The position numbers and the translations under genes are program-made. The notes under the pieces are model-generated. The model searched no databases. It saw only the letters and a list, made by a program, of their open reading frames with translations, and had not been told where the DNA came from. Positions 46,661 through 58,496 of a stretch of DNA of 64,000 nt are shown here, piece by piece (position 1 is the stretch's first letter; the number at the start of each line of letters is the position of its first letter). The stretch spans positions 243,901 to 307,900 of the forward strand of contig BCHH01000016.1 of the NCBI GenBank assembly GCA_001599595.1. Reading direction: 5' to 3'. The DNA is from Beverwykella pulmonaria (lineage: Eukaryota > Ascomycota > Dothideomycetes > Pleosporales > Melanommataceae).

Positions 46661-48330
46661 GGAGCCTCAACCTCGGCATTCTAACAGTTGGACACATATA
46701 TTTCAGCAATCGGAACACACAAGTATTGAATCTACTTAGGAGTAGAAGAGTGTCCCAGAGTTCCGAGCGCATACAAGACCACGCGCTCCCCCACGCGTGC
46801 TCCACGCTTCCAAACGAAGATCGCCACAGCAGCCGGACGATGGTTCAATGCGAGGTCTACGAAGGGTAGACTAGCTAGTATGTAGTATGGCAAACAAGAG
46901 GACAGGTTGTACTGGGTTGTGACGGATATCTATTTTGGGTTTGGCCTTGCAGGCAAGCCATCAGAGGGAGCAGCATCATCATGCTCTCTCTTTTTTTTTT
47001 CTCTTCTCTTGTATTAGTATATGTATTATATTCCCACGGCCTCAACGATATCCCCTTAGGTAGCGATCGATGCACCAAATGTAATCTATTCAATCCTCAC
47101 CATCATGTCTGAAATCTTCTCCACATTAGCCCCGCCCAACATGCGAGCCCTTTGCCTGGAATCAGGTCCAACACCAACGCCACACTTACATTGTCCGATG
47201 CGATCCAACATACTTCGGCCCTTCCCAGCCCCTTCCCAACCCCTTCCCTCCTCCTTACTCTCGCGCGCATGTAGTGTGCCCTGCCGCAGCCCCTTACCCC
47301 CGAAAATAAACCGTGCTGACCGGGCACGCCTCAGGAACCCAAAATGCGCCCACTCATCGCACATACGAACCGCCAACACCCGCTTCGTCAGTATACACCG
47401 TCTTCCTATTCGGGTATGTTGTGCGCGATCACGATGCACTTATATACAGGGTAGTTTTGCTGGTGCAGTAAACTTATATGACACCTAGGACAAATTAGTG
47501 TCTTCCCCATTGTAGTAGGTAGTCAATTACAGCTGGATTCGTAAACGGGCACAGCTGGAGATAAGACCTGAGATGGAGGTGCACAGTGGATAGATGCTCA
47601 CTCACCGGCGCGGGAAGCTCGCAGGCGCCAACCCTTGCAGAGGGCTGCGGTGCCGAGCTGCACTGCGCGGCTATGTTCAGGCTGACATGAGTAACGTATG
47701 AGTAGGCTTTGCTGAGGGCTGTTTCTAGGATTGCTTATTTAACGAGCCAGGGTAGTTGAAGCATCACATGCTGTTTATTCGTATGTTGCATGTTACAAGC
47801 GTCAGCGTCTAGAAGATATAGTATCATCTAGGTTGATGTCTTTAGATGCTTTATGTTGAGTAGAAAGTAGCTGGCCTGTTGGCTGCGCTGAGGTGTTAAA
47901 ATGTTTTGTTTATGGCCCCTCGGGACACCTAGAATGAATGGAATCCTTTTCGATGTTCATTATGGTCCCGATAACAACGGGAGCAAGTTCAAAGTTATGC
48001 AATTGGAACTGTGGCGCAGATTGATACCAAAGCGCATACTGCAGCTAACTTAATCTAGATATCGGTGAATTGCCAGGCGAGGCTGGCAACTCTTTTCAGG
48101 TCAAAACAAGCACTACGACTGTCTCACTTGATTGAAGCATCAAGTCCGGACACAATAAACTAACACATTCCAATAGTTAATAGTTCATCGAAAGACCCAA
48201 GCCCGTCACACCACCGCTTCTCCTAGTCATGGCAGTCTTCACGGGGGGAAGCCAAGTTTCCTATGAATCTGTAGGCTGGCGAACCTCCCCGATTGCCGTT
48301 CCAAGTGCCATTGGCGCGAAACCGCTCAGG
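46661..48330. other. Intergenic, no supported gene
   Basis: About 1.7 kb, AT-richer in 47700-48200. No domain-bearing frame, tRNA or repeat was recognised. Confidence 0.45.
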
Positions 48331-49790
48331 TCATGGTAGCGGGTCTCTTTCATATTCTTCTATGTCCTCATCGAGAAGATCGTTGCCGAAATGCTTTATC
48401 TCATGCTGCAAGCCCTAATAGTTTTCTTCGATGCTTTCGCCGATGCTGTCTTCGCCCTGGTAGCGCATCTCGTCTTCCCCGTGGTACCTACTGTCTTCCT
48501 CCTGATATCTGTAGTCTCCCGTTCCATGCCTATAAGCTTCTTGATACATATCTTGATCCGGGTATATGCCCTCATCTTTTTGATTACTCCCATCTTCCAG
48601 GTACATGTCTCGATGCTGGTACCTATCATCTTCCTGGAACCCACCATCTCCCAACTAGCACCTCTCATCTCTTCCTCGGTACCTACCATATTCCCTTCAG
48701 TACCTATCACCTCCCTCCCGATACCTATCACCCTCGCACCAAAACCTATCAACTCTCTTGACATATATCATGTTCTCGCTAGTACCGGCTACCTCCTCGT
48801 TGGTGTGCAGTGTTGTCTCTCATCTGATGTCCTCGCGCTGATATCTTATGTCATCTTCGTCTCGGTACGATATCGTGGTAGTCCTGCTTCGAGACTCTGT
48901 CCGTGTCTTCGCCCTAATGCCCCGGAGCTCAGACCCGCTCCCGCCGCCGTACATTTCTACACAATGCTCAAACCTGCAACGAAACTAGTCTAAAGAAACA
49001 GGCAAACGTTCGCGCCCGTCTGTGTCTTCTTGTAACGCATTGTTACTTTCTCCACCTCCCGACTAGGGTTCACCATCTCGCTTCTCTACGGTGCCCGCTT
49101 CACGAGCCCTTCCCCCACCTATCCAGAATCAGGACCTCGGGAAGGAGCTTGTATCGCCTGCCGACTTGGGTAATCCACTCGATGTCATGAGCTGACTAGC
49201 ACGGGCTATTATTGGATACCTCTTTACGCGTGCGGACGATCTGGTAGGCGGCACTGACCCTGCGCATCAAGTCTTCGGAAAACTTATCCTAGAGTTGGGG
49301 TATGGGATTAGAGAGGTAGAAGGAGCTGGGAAGGCTAAAGTCGTAGAATTTGCTTGCGATTCTGCTTGAACTCTGGGTATGGGTTCGCGTCGTGCTGCCG
49401 AAGTGAGCTGGCTCGCTAGAGTAGGGACTTTGCTGATGCTAGATGTCGCTCGAGAGGTAGTTGTATTTTGGGTATGACAATGGGAAGTGGCTCTGTTGCA
49501 GGCTGCGACCCTCATTTGGCACGTAGGGACTTGCTACGTATAGCGGGTAGGAAGACTGAAATACGTTCCGCAGCCACTCGCGATAATCTTCAGTTAGGTA
49601 GTAGTGCTTACGTCTCGGGATTAATGGGCGTGGAGATTACATCACGTTATCGCGCTGGTAGTAGCGAGCTTCCTCATTTGGGCCATAACAACAATATCTT
49701 GGGAAGGGTGGGCGGAAGGACTGCATAGCACGGCTTGCGATTGTGAGGGAAAGCGGAGGGGCTGACTGGGAGATCGAACACGGAGCCAGA
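48331..49790 (-). pseudogene. Decayed coding sequence with scattered stops
   Basis: Not recognised as a family. On the minus strand one frame from about 49790 to 49100 reads protein-like (LTEDYREWLRNVFQSS, DKFSEDLMRRVSAAYQ, DIEWITQVGRRYKLLPEV) but is cut by five stops. A second frame from about 49055 to 48331, probably after a frame shift or intron, is rich in Arg, Tyr, Asp and Glu with a loose repeat (GDRYREGG, EYGRYRGRDE, DDRYQHRD, YRYQEEDSRY) and carries about six stops. Several stops are a single C-to-T change from Arg or Gln codons. Stops are fewer than random sequence would give, and the repeat-like composition favours former coding. It could also be chance low-complexity DNA. Confidence 0.45.
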
Positions 49791-50583
49791 GCAATGAAAA
49801 GTTGTTGTATATTATCTCAACAGACGCGAGTCTCTGGGGGAGAGAGTGACGCCCTCCACGCCTTTGAATCGCAAGGCAAACATAGCGGAAGCCAAGAGAG
49901 TGAAAGGAAGACAACGGGAATATGCATACACCATGAGTCACTCAGCGTCACGGACTTCGGAGGTATATAGTAAGAGGCATCAGGAAACAGACTTGGCGAG
50001 GAACAGGCTTGGAAAGGAGCATGAAGTTGATGACCATGGTGAACAGGTGGGGATGAAATAGACGCGTAAGATTCGTGCACCCTGTGGTGATGCATCCAGA
50101 CATGCCAACAGAGTATGAGCAAACGTCGGCATTTACTGGGCACCAACGCAGACAACAACAGCAATTGTGCTGCAGCTGCACGATGATCGGATCCACAGTT
50201 CGTGATGTTTGCTGCCAGGATACGCGGTTGTTGCTAGGGAAAGAATGGTGCAACTAGCGTGGCGCACAGACCCGAGCGCGCTATGGTTCAGTCCCCATGC
50301 CAGCCACACAACAAAGTCACCTCTCTCTCTCCGGCTTCAAGACAAGCACTGGGTGCCTAGCAACACCCTTCTCGTTCGCTCAATTGTCTTCTTTTTGTCC
50401 TCTTCATACACCGACAAGAGCCTCCCACCCCGCCATGTCTGCTACGCGCTGCTAAGCGGAGCCGTCGACGTGCCAGAGTCGCGTATAGCTGCCAAACCCA
50501 CCCTCGCCCTGCCCCTCCTGTCACTCATCCTCTAAATTCGACCGCTCCCCAGGCTCTCGCCCTGCCTCTAGTCCTCCCCACGC
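49791..50583. other. Intergenic, promoter side of DBF4
   Basis: Eight hundred bases with no supported gene; the last part is C/T-rich, as is common for fungal leaders. Confidence 0.5.
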
Positions 50584-52552
50584 ATGGCAGCCGTGGCCAT
50601 GCCACCCTCGTCGCAGGTCATTCCCACCATGTCCAACCGTCGCGTTCCCCTCGCGAGCCTCCAGAATGCCACCAACTCGCCGCTGCGCGCGACTGCCGTG
50701 GGCGGGAAGAGACAGCGGTCTCACGCCAGCGAGCAGCGTGACGTCCCCTATGGCCAGCCCCCTCCGAAGAAGCAGATCGTCGAGGTCGACGACGCCGAAG
50801 GTCGCCGGTACGGACTCGGACGACGAAGCGGGGCCCCGACTGCCTTGCAAAAGAAGCTCGAAGCCGCTCGGGAGGGCAAGGCCGTTTCCAAGCAGTCCGA
50901 TAGGGCCCAGCGGGGTGTCAACGAGAATCTAGAGACGATTCGACAATGGCAGAAGCATTACCGCAAAATGTTCCCCTCGTTCGTCTTCTACTTCGAGAGT
51001 ATACCAGACGAGATGAGGTACAGGGTGTCCAAGCAGGTCCAGACGCTTGGTGCTGTACGTATTTCCCCATGAGTTTATGTCGAGCCACGCTAACCATGTT
51101 TCAGCGCGAGGTCAAGTTCTTTTCACGAGAAGCTACCCATGTCATCACCACGCGTCCAATCCCCACAGAACTCGACACCAGCTCGACAATCCCTGCGTCG
51201 AAGGGCACTGTCAACCCTGCCCAGCTCGAAACGAAGAAGTCTGTGTTCGATGCTGCGCTTCAAAAACAGTCCGGCCATGTAGACATTCTCCTCAAGGCCA
51301 AAGAGATGGGAATGAAAATATGGCCGGCCGAGAAACTTCAACGAATGTTGACTACCATGTATAACACTGAGACTGGCGAGGAGCCTCCTAACTATTCGTC
51401 GCGTCATGGCGCTGCCACCGCACAGGCTAAGCTGGGACGCCAGGCAGATCTTCAGAAGCTTCTTCAGAACGAGAAGCTCAATGGACCGTTGGACCGTGAT
51501 CACTCCGTAGCCACTCAGGACATGATCCAACTGCGTGGATACTACATCTACATACATGATATGGAGGAGATGACCAGGCCAGTCATGATCCGAGAATACC
51601 CCAAGGTGGCCAAGAAAGATGAGGGGAAATGGCCGCAGTTTCGGTTGTCAGGTAACGGAAAATGCCCATTCGTGGAAGATCACAACCATATGCGCAAGCA
51701 ACAACAGCAGGAACAGGAAGATTTGAGAGCGAGAAAGGCGGCGGCGGCAGCAGCCCCACGGACACGTGCCGCGGCTGCTATGGAAGAGAAGCGTGTGCTG
51801 GGCGAGAACAACAATATTGCGAGACGTCCGAGTGTCACTAGCCAGGCCATCAAGGACGAAGACTCCAAGCCATTGGATCCTCCAAAGATAATACCAGCAA
51901 AGCGAACCAACACCACAGACAGTACCGGTATACCTCCCATGTTCGGCAGTGCGCAGGCCAGTATACGTGCCATGCCCAGATTCGCCGGCGGAGAGCCTGT
52001 CGCATCGGGCATGCAACAATCCAACATCACTTCTGCTATTCGATCGCAGATGATCTCATCGACTTCTGCTGGGCCTGGTGCACGAGTAGGAAACACTAAG
52101 GAGATCAATCAATTGAAGAGGAAGGTCCTGGAGAAGAACAGTGTGCCCTCTACAAACAGTGGTCACTCGTCCGTGATGAACGATATGAGGGCTGCATTGA
52201 ATCAGGAATGCGCTCAGCCGGCCAGGGCGGCAAAACGCAAAGCCCAGGAGACTCTGGGATATATTCGTGAGGATACATACCCTGAGGAAGAGGAGGATAG
52301 ACAGTCTCGAAAAATTGCAGCCGCCCGCCGACGGAAGACTACCGAGAAGGAGCTCAAACCTGGTTACTGTGAGAACTGCAGGGAGAAATTCAATGACTTC
52401 GACGAGGTATGTGCCCACGCTGCTCCCTACACCTACGAGCTGCGCTAACTATCATGTAGCATTGTTTATCTCGAAAACATCGCAAATTCGCAGTAACCAA
52501 TGACAATTGGGTCGAGCTCGATAACCTCCTAGCGCGACTCGTCCGTCAATGA
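50584..52552 (+). CDS. DBF4: Dbf4, regulatory subunit of the Cdc7 replication kinase
   Basis: Three exons: 50584-51054, 51105-52406 and 52460-52552; 621 residues. Dbf4 (Aspergillus NimO, fission yeast Dfp1/Him1) activates Cdc7 to phosphorylate the MCM helicase and fire origins. Seen: a basic N-terminus, a BRCT-like motif N around 130-175 (FPSFVFYFESIPDE, THVITTRPIP), a motif M with KWPQFRLSGNGKCPFVED near 345, a long disordered linker with KxxR-rich segments, and the C-terminal Dbf4 zinc finger PGYCENCREKFNDFDEH...RKHRKFA that spans intron 2. Both introns are phase 0, GT-AG. A second in-frame ATG at 50629 (MSNRRVPLAS) fits family starts as well and may be the true start. Confidence 0.93.
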
Positions 52553-53359
52553 ACGAGATACGACACCTGAATGTCCCACTACCATGGCGCCCACTCGACG
52601 ATACAACACAAACGATATAATATTCCCTTTCCTATTTGTTCACTTCGTTTCTGCCCTCCGGTGCATGGCACGCGACCACATTGCGAATACCCGTTTCCCA
52701 GCATTTCTGTAGCCCGCAGCATTTTTCGAGGCGCATCATATCTTTTTTGTTTCGGGGCATGGCTTGGTTGTTTATTTCCTTGGCGATTGTCTCTATGTGT
52801 CTGAATCTATACAATGCATGAGTCATTGTATATACCCAACTTTCCCTTGGCTGGTTCTCCTAACTCTCCTACTATTTTCTGTTGCCATTCTAGGCTGAAC
52901 GGAGCTGGTATCATTGGGATGACTGCGTTGTGCAGCTGTTTGTGAGCATTTTTACGGGGCTGAGATTGACGGGATATGTGTGTCATAGATGGATGTGTGT
53001 TGCTGTCCATTACGCATTGCACTGCTATTGTATTAGATTACTATCTACGTATCAATGCGAATGTGGCTATTATGAGATGTCTTCTGTTCGTGAGGTGGTG
53101 GTTGAGTGAGTAACCTTGTGATTGGCTAGGCAACCTTGGTTCCACCTCCTACTTCCATTTTACAAATTCCACCATCGCTTTATTCACTCTCTCACTCCTC
53201 ACCCCTTCATACAAACCCCTTTCCTTACTATCTCGACTATTTCAAGCCGACACTTTTCTCAACCCCAACTCTTCCATCTGAAAGTTTCTCTTTTCTCCCT
53301 GATTTGCGTTCCCACGTGCTTCCCTTCAGACTCTTGTTCAACCCCATCCAACCCTCACC
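52553..53359. other. Intergenic between DBF4 and ATG12
   Basis: Eight hundred bases, T/C-rich before the ATG12 start. No gene supported. Confidence 0.5.
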
Positions 53360-54037
53360 ATGTCCAAATCTCCAGAAGATAGAGACAGGATACCCGACGA
53401 AGATGACACGGCCGAGGTCCCGCTCACGATGGCGGCGTCGGTCATACTGACGAATCTGCCGCGCGATGCATCGAAGGCGCTTGAGAGTGCGGGGGATTTG
53501 GGCGTGCAGAAAAGTACGTACAGCCATTCTTTGCATTTCGAAAATCCACTTCCACATGTTCTTGTTTAGGTTTTCGTGCCTCTTTTCACTCACTCCTTGT
53601 TGCGTATGCGTTCGGGTTTAGATTTGCCTAATACACACTATATTGTCGTGAGGATGATGACTTATCTTGGTATCTGTATATTTTGCTCCCCTTCCCTCTC
53701 TAACAAGAAATAGTAACAGTCCGCCTACACCCCATTGGCAGCGCCCCGCACCTAACCCAGCGCGTCTTCAAGCTGTCGGCAAACCAACGCTTCGAGACCA
53801 TCGTGCGCTTTCTCCGGAAACGGTTAAGCGTACAAGAGCATGAGAGCGTCTATTGTTATATCGGCAATGTGTTTGCGCCGAGTTTGGATGAGGGGGTGGG
53901 GAATCTGTGGGCGGTGAGTAAACTATCCTCTTAGTGTTTAGGTTTGGAGGGAAGAGAATAGTGCTGATGATGGACAGTGCTTCAAGACGAATGATGAGTT
54001 GGTGGTTGGGTATGCTATGGCGCCTGCTTTTGGTTGA
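53360..54037 (+). CDS. ATG12: Ubiquitin-like autophagy protein Atg12
   Basis: Three exons: 53360-53513, 53714-53913 and 53978-54037; 137 residues. Atg12 is joined through its C-terminal Gly to Atg5, and the conjugate promotes lipidation of Atg8 during autophagosome growth. Seen: an acidic, disordered N-terminus, then the ubiquitin fold with [51 protein letters not shown] and a C-terminus [18 protein letters not shown] that ends exactly in the needed Gly with no tail to cut. Joins (QK/ITVRL, LWA/CFKTN) match the family. Length is short but normal for ascomycetes. Confidence 0.95.
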
Positions 54038-54424
54038 GCTGGGTCGAGAACTCAGTCTCCCCGCTTGTGAGGAGGTATGCATATGGATCACGGAGTTCAT
54101 GGGTGTATAGGTTTACGATCTAATGGTCCGCTCGACCAGCATTTGAATGGATGACTATACGGAGTTTCACTGAAGTGTCCATGGAATAGAGATAGAATGT
54201 GTTCAACTATGCAAGTTCTATTCTACGATGCGGATCATGCAACTGTAGTCACGATTCGTATATCTATACAGGTAGTATGTAAAACTGGATCTAAAAAATA
54301 AATTATTTTAAAAAAAAGATGCTGTAAGAAAGCGATGGGTATGTGATGATAACAAGATCTGGGAAGCCGAGAAGTACTAGGAACAGCAGAAGAGAAGGAT
54401 AGAGAAAGAAAGGGCGACAAGGTT
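54038..54424. other. Intergenic between convergent genes
   Basis: About 390 bases with an A/T-rich patch near 54290-54320. No gene; likely 3' ends of ATG12 and the pantothenate gene. Confidence 0.5.
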
Positions 54425-55509
54425 TCATCCTGAGGCCGACCGCTTCTTCTCGATTAGCCTTTCAAGCTCTGAGAATTCCTCCTTGGACATGGACATGGGA
54501 TAGGTGTGTTCAGGGGCGGGATATGCGCGACTCTTGACCTCACTCTTGTAGTTCTGAATAGCCGCCATGCTCTCGCCCCACACATCTCCGTACTTCTTGA
54601 CGAACTTGGGAAGGAAGCGACCAGGTGGGAAGTGACCCAGCATGTCGACCTGCACCAGGACTTGGCCTGAGCAACCATTGCCAGCGCCGATACCAATGGT
54701 CGGGATCCTAAGTGCCTTGGTCACCGCCGCGGCGACTTCTGCGGGCACAGCCTCTACTACAACAGCATATGCACCGGCTTCTTGGATAGCAAGGGCATCT
54801 TCGAGCACCCTCAGGGCCGAAGCAGTCGTCTTTCCTTGAACCCGAAAGCCCCCCAGGGCATTTTGTCTCTGGGGTGTCAGACCAATGTGACCGAGGACGG
54901 GAATTCCAGCCCCAGTAATCTTGGCGATTGTGGGCGCCATCTCTTTTCCGCCTTCCAGCTTGACCGACTTCATGCGACCTTCCTTGATAACGCGGATGGC
55001 GGAGGTGAGGGCTTGTTCAGGGGAGATCTCGTAAGAGCCCATGGGTAGGTCGCCGATCTACATACAAACATTAGCACCACGACGTGATGCAGGGACATGG
55101 GCATACGTACTGTGAAAGCCCCCTTTGTTGCGCGAGCCACTGACTTGCAATGCAGCAGCATCTCGTCCAACAAGACCTCGCTCGTATCGTCCATGCCAAG
55201 GGCCACCATGGCCAGACTATCTCCGACCAGCACCATGTCCATGCCGGCGTGGTCGGCAACGTGGGCGCTTGGAAAGTCGTGGGCCGTGATCATAGTGATG
55301 GGCTCGTTCTTCCGGTAGAGGCTCTGGAGGGTATTGATAGTAACCGGCTTGCGCGCATGGGCTGGGCCCGCACCCAGCGGCGAGTGCGAGCTCCACCTAA
55401 CCTGACCGACCGGTAGCAGGACATGCGACGGCGATGACAAGCATATTCGGAGTTGTGATGGTGCCAATCTCGAGGTGGTTCGGAGCATGTTCACGAAGGC
55501 GCGCGACAT
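54425..55509 (-). CDS. ECM31: Ketopantoate hydroxymethyltransferase
   Basis: Two exons, 55509-55111 and 55057-54425; 343 residues. Makes ketopantoate from alpha-ketoisovalerate and methylene-tetrahydrofolate, the first step to pantothenate and coenzyme A. Seen: an N-terminus rich in Arg and Ser and poor in acids, fitting a mitochondrial presequence; ITMITAHDFPSAHVAD and VGDSLAMV with metal-binding Asp residues; PMGSYEIS; GHIGLTPQ; AYAVVVEAVP with the catalytic Glu; and IPTIGIGAG. The intron join GAFT/IGDLPMGSYE is the usual family sequence. The start at 55509 is used because the longer frame upstream lacks any targeting or conserved feature. Confidence 0.95.
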
Positions 55510-56595
55510 GGCTGCGGCGACGGCGAGGTGGTGGAACGGGAGTTGTTGAGCACTGCGAGTTCTGGCGGACTCGGCGAGGACAATGTGAGCAAGGAATCGG
55601 TCCCCATCGCTTAGGCGGGCGGATTTTCTTTTAAGGAGATATTCGTTCTTAAATGTGCAGCGCAACTTGAGGGACACTTTCTCGAAAAGTAGAGTGGAGG
55701 GTTTTGACGGGCCTCACCGCCCGAGGGTCCCTCGGTCCGAGCGGACAGTCAGCGCGCCAAGAACGCTTTCCTTTGTTGGGCGGTCGGCAATCGGTAAACG
55801 CATGCTGGTGGTGATCGGAGTGCGAGTCGTGCGGGGAGGAATCTGGGGAAGAAGACGAAGGCTGGACGAGGAGCGAGAAAGATGGTGTTATTGGCCTCGG
55901 GCTCCATTAGAAGTGACTTGGAAGCGACATGGAAGCGGACAGCCTCGGCATGCTCCGAATCATGAAGCAGCCACGGTCAACATGCTCCGGATTGATCAGT
56001 ACATATGGGAATTGCTCTACGCAGGTCTCACGCACAATACAAAGCCGCCCTGTTGGTCACGCTCCGAGACCTGGTGACTTCCTTTGGCTTCCTGCTCCAA
56101 GAACACGTCCGTCTTTCTAACTTCAGCTCGCCGCCAAGTGACGCATGACACCGCGCAGTCGTTCCGCGGGGCGGGCGCCTCGGCAACAGCTGCCCAGGAT
56201 GTGCTGCTTGCGTGACTTCCGCGCTCGTGACGGCGGCGCCGTCCTTCCCTGTTGGCTGCCACTGCACAACTCATAGCTCGTCCGTCTGCTTTCCTCTTTG
56301 CCCACTCACTGTTCACCACCAAATCGGCCATACACAAACATCAACGCTCGGTTCCACACCAGAAGCTGCGGCGTGTGAGACGTACCCCGCCAACAAGCCA
56401 TTTACGTATTGCCAACAAACCAGCCCCTCCTCCGCTATCGATTGCGCCCGACCAACATCACGTCACCAAAGCTCCTCTCCTCACCCATCGCGAGAAGGAT
56501 CCTCTACCGATCGAAGATCAGAGCCTTCCTCACCAGAAGCCCCCCAGAACTCTTGAACATCCACGTCGCGAAGTGGGCGGAGAACACGCGCAGCC
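55510..56595. other. Divergent promoter region of ECM31 and UBC8
   Basis: About 1.1 kb of GC-rich sequence between two start codons. Frames here have no domain; it should carry both promoters. Confidence 0.5.
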
Positions 56596-57644
56596 ATGAG
56601 CAGCCCAAAGAGACGCATCGAGACGGATGTAGGTCCTCTAGACGCAACACACTTGGTCAAGTCATGGATGAGTGCTGACGGATGATTCTTCGTTGTGTAC
56701 AGGTCATGAAGTAGGTCATGAGCGCGCCCGCTATGTGAATACACTGCTAACGCGTGCATAGGATGTATGTGCATCGCAGCCATCGATCGCCTCGCTCAAG
56801 ATCAGTGGCTAATAACTACCCAGGCTCATGAGCGACTACGAAGTCACGCTAGTCAACGATAATAGTATGCGCTCCTTTCCACGCTCTTCTCTTGCAGCGA
56901 CTAACCATGTCCTTAGTGTCCGTATACAACATCCGCCGCACGCTCATCGATCCACCCTTTTGTTACTAACACACCGAAGGCAGGAGTTCTATGTCAGGTT
57001 CAAGGGCCCCGAGGAGAGTGAGTGGCCTGGACACTCGATATACAGGGCATGATTAACACATGCCAGCACCCTTCCAAGGCGGCCTCTGGAAAATCCACGT
57101 CGAGCTCCCAGACCAATACCCCTACAAAAGCCCCAGTATTGGATTCGTGAACCGGATATTCCATCCCAATATCGATGAACTGTACGTTCCGCCTTATCGC
57201 CTCACTGCCTGACTTTCCCTTCCTCTCCCCCTTTTCTGTTATCCTCGACAAGGGATCCTTGTTCACTCTATGACAGCTCCGGTTCCGTTTGCCTGGACGT
57301 CATCAATCAAACATGGTCGCCCATGTACGACATGATCAACATCTTTGAAGTCTTTCTCCCGCAGCTACTCCGATATCCGAACCCAACCGACCCCCTGAAC
57401 GGCGAAGCCGCCGCCCTCTTGATGCGAGAGCCGAAAAGCTATGAAGTCAAAGTGAAGGGTGTGTGGCAAAATTGAAATGCTGACATGGGCGTGCTGACAC
57501 CATCTAGAATATGTGCAAAAGTACGCCTCCAAGGACTTGACAGAAGACTCTGACCAGGACAATGACGACGACGACGAAATGAGCTCTGTCGGAAGCTACG
57601 AGTCTGGCGACGAGGACGAGGCAGCTGGCATGGAGGATATCTAG
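56596..57644 (+). CDS. UBC8: Ubiquitin-conjugating enzyme E2 with three microexons
   Basis: Nine exons: 56596-56628, 56703-56710 (8 nt), 56762-56764 (3 nt), 56824-56864, 56917-56921 (5 nt), 56984-57017, 57067-57181, 57277-57458 and 57508-57644; 185 residues. Ubc8 (human UBE2H) is the E2 that works with the GID/CTLH ligase in glucose-induced breakdown of gluconeogenic enzymes. Seen: [61 protein letters not shown] at 74-76, active-site Cys85 in [10 protein letters not shown], the long helix [16 protein letters not shown], and an acidic tail. The small exons are required to keep frame and sequence; each flanking intron has GT, AG and a CTRAC- or CTAAT-type branch site. Introns are 49-95 nt. Confidence 0.9.
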
Positions 57645-58496
57645 GCGATGGATTCCGGATCTAGCTCCAGGTCCGAAAGTTAACTTCTCAGCAGCCCTCT
57701 TTTATGGGTATACTAATGGTCGATTGTCCAAGGCGCATTCTGGCGCTCTTCTCGCATAGGCAGCATTACATATTCCCCACGGTTTCTAGCGGTCTGGGTT
57801 TCAGATTCCTGTTCATGGCTTCTCAAGGATGGTCAATGGGGTGTTGGCCTGCTCTTCAAGATTATCTCATGGCTCAACCATTCAATTTGTGTTTCCAGCA
57901 CTGGCATGGAAATTACGAGCTGTGATTACGGGCTTGGGTCGGTAGGTGTTAACTGGCGGATCTGATATTTGTATATTTGTCTGAGACGAGCCGAATTATT
58001 ACAAGTGGTTCCTTCACTCAGTTAGAAATATTTTGTAGTCCACGGTGAATCCGCTTCACAGTCCCTTTCTTTCGATGATGATCACCACCGTTATGGATCC
58101 TAGACCGCACTCTTCTTTGTACTCTTTTTCCCCTAGGCCATTCACCGATATTTGCTGAAGCACTAGCAAATTGCAAGGTGCCACGAGTTTTCACCTTGAC
58201 TCATTTCAAAGTTACCATACCTTGCTCACTGCATCCTTACTCTCTCTTCTTTCACTCACTGTCGTCGCTCCTCTGCTACCCGGTCCACCGCGGCACAATG
58301 AAAGTCTGTCACCGCGGCGACACTCCAGTATATAAACACAGGCTTGAACATCCTCTCTCAACACTTACACAACACAAAGACTACCTGGGGTTCTGACTCT
58401 ACCGCTTCTTGGGTCTGTCGTTGTCCTCTGGATCGTGTCAGGCTAACATCAAATATACCGAACAAGCTCAAGACGTCGAGATTGACAAGGATCAAA
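57645..58496. other. Intergenic
   Basis: About 850 bases downstream of UBC8. No domain-bearing frame, RNA gene or repeat seen. Confidence 0.5.

Noticed and set aside
48333..48993. Plus-strand frames of 142 and 200 codons
   Set aside because: They are Leu/Pro-rich antisense readings of the Arg/Tyr/Asp-rich minus-strand relic.
56703..56764. Simpler UBC8 model skipping the 3-nt exon
   Set aside because: It also keeps frame but deletes one residue in the VMK-x-LMSD segment where the family has one; kept only as an alternative to test.
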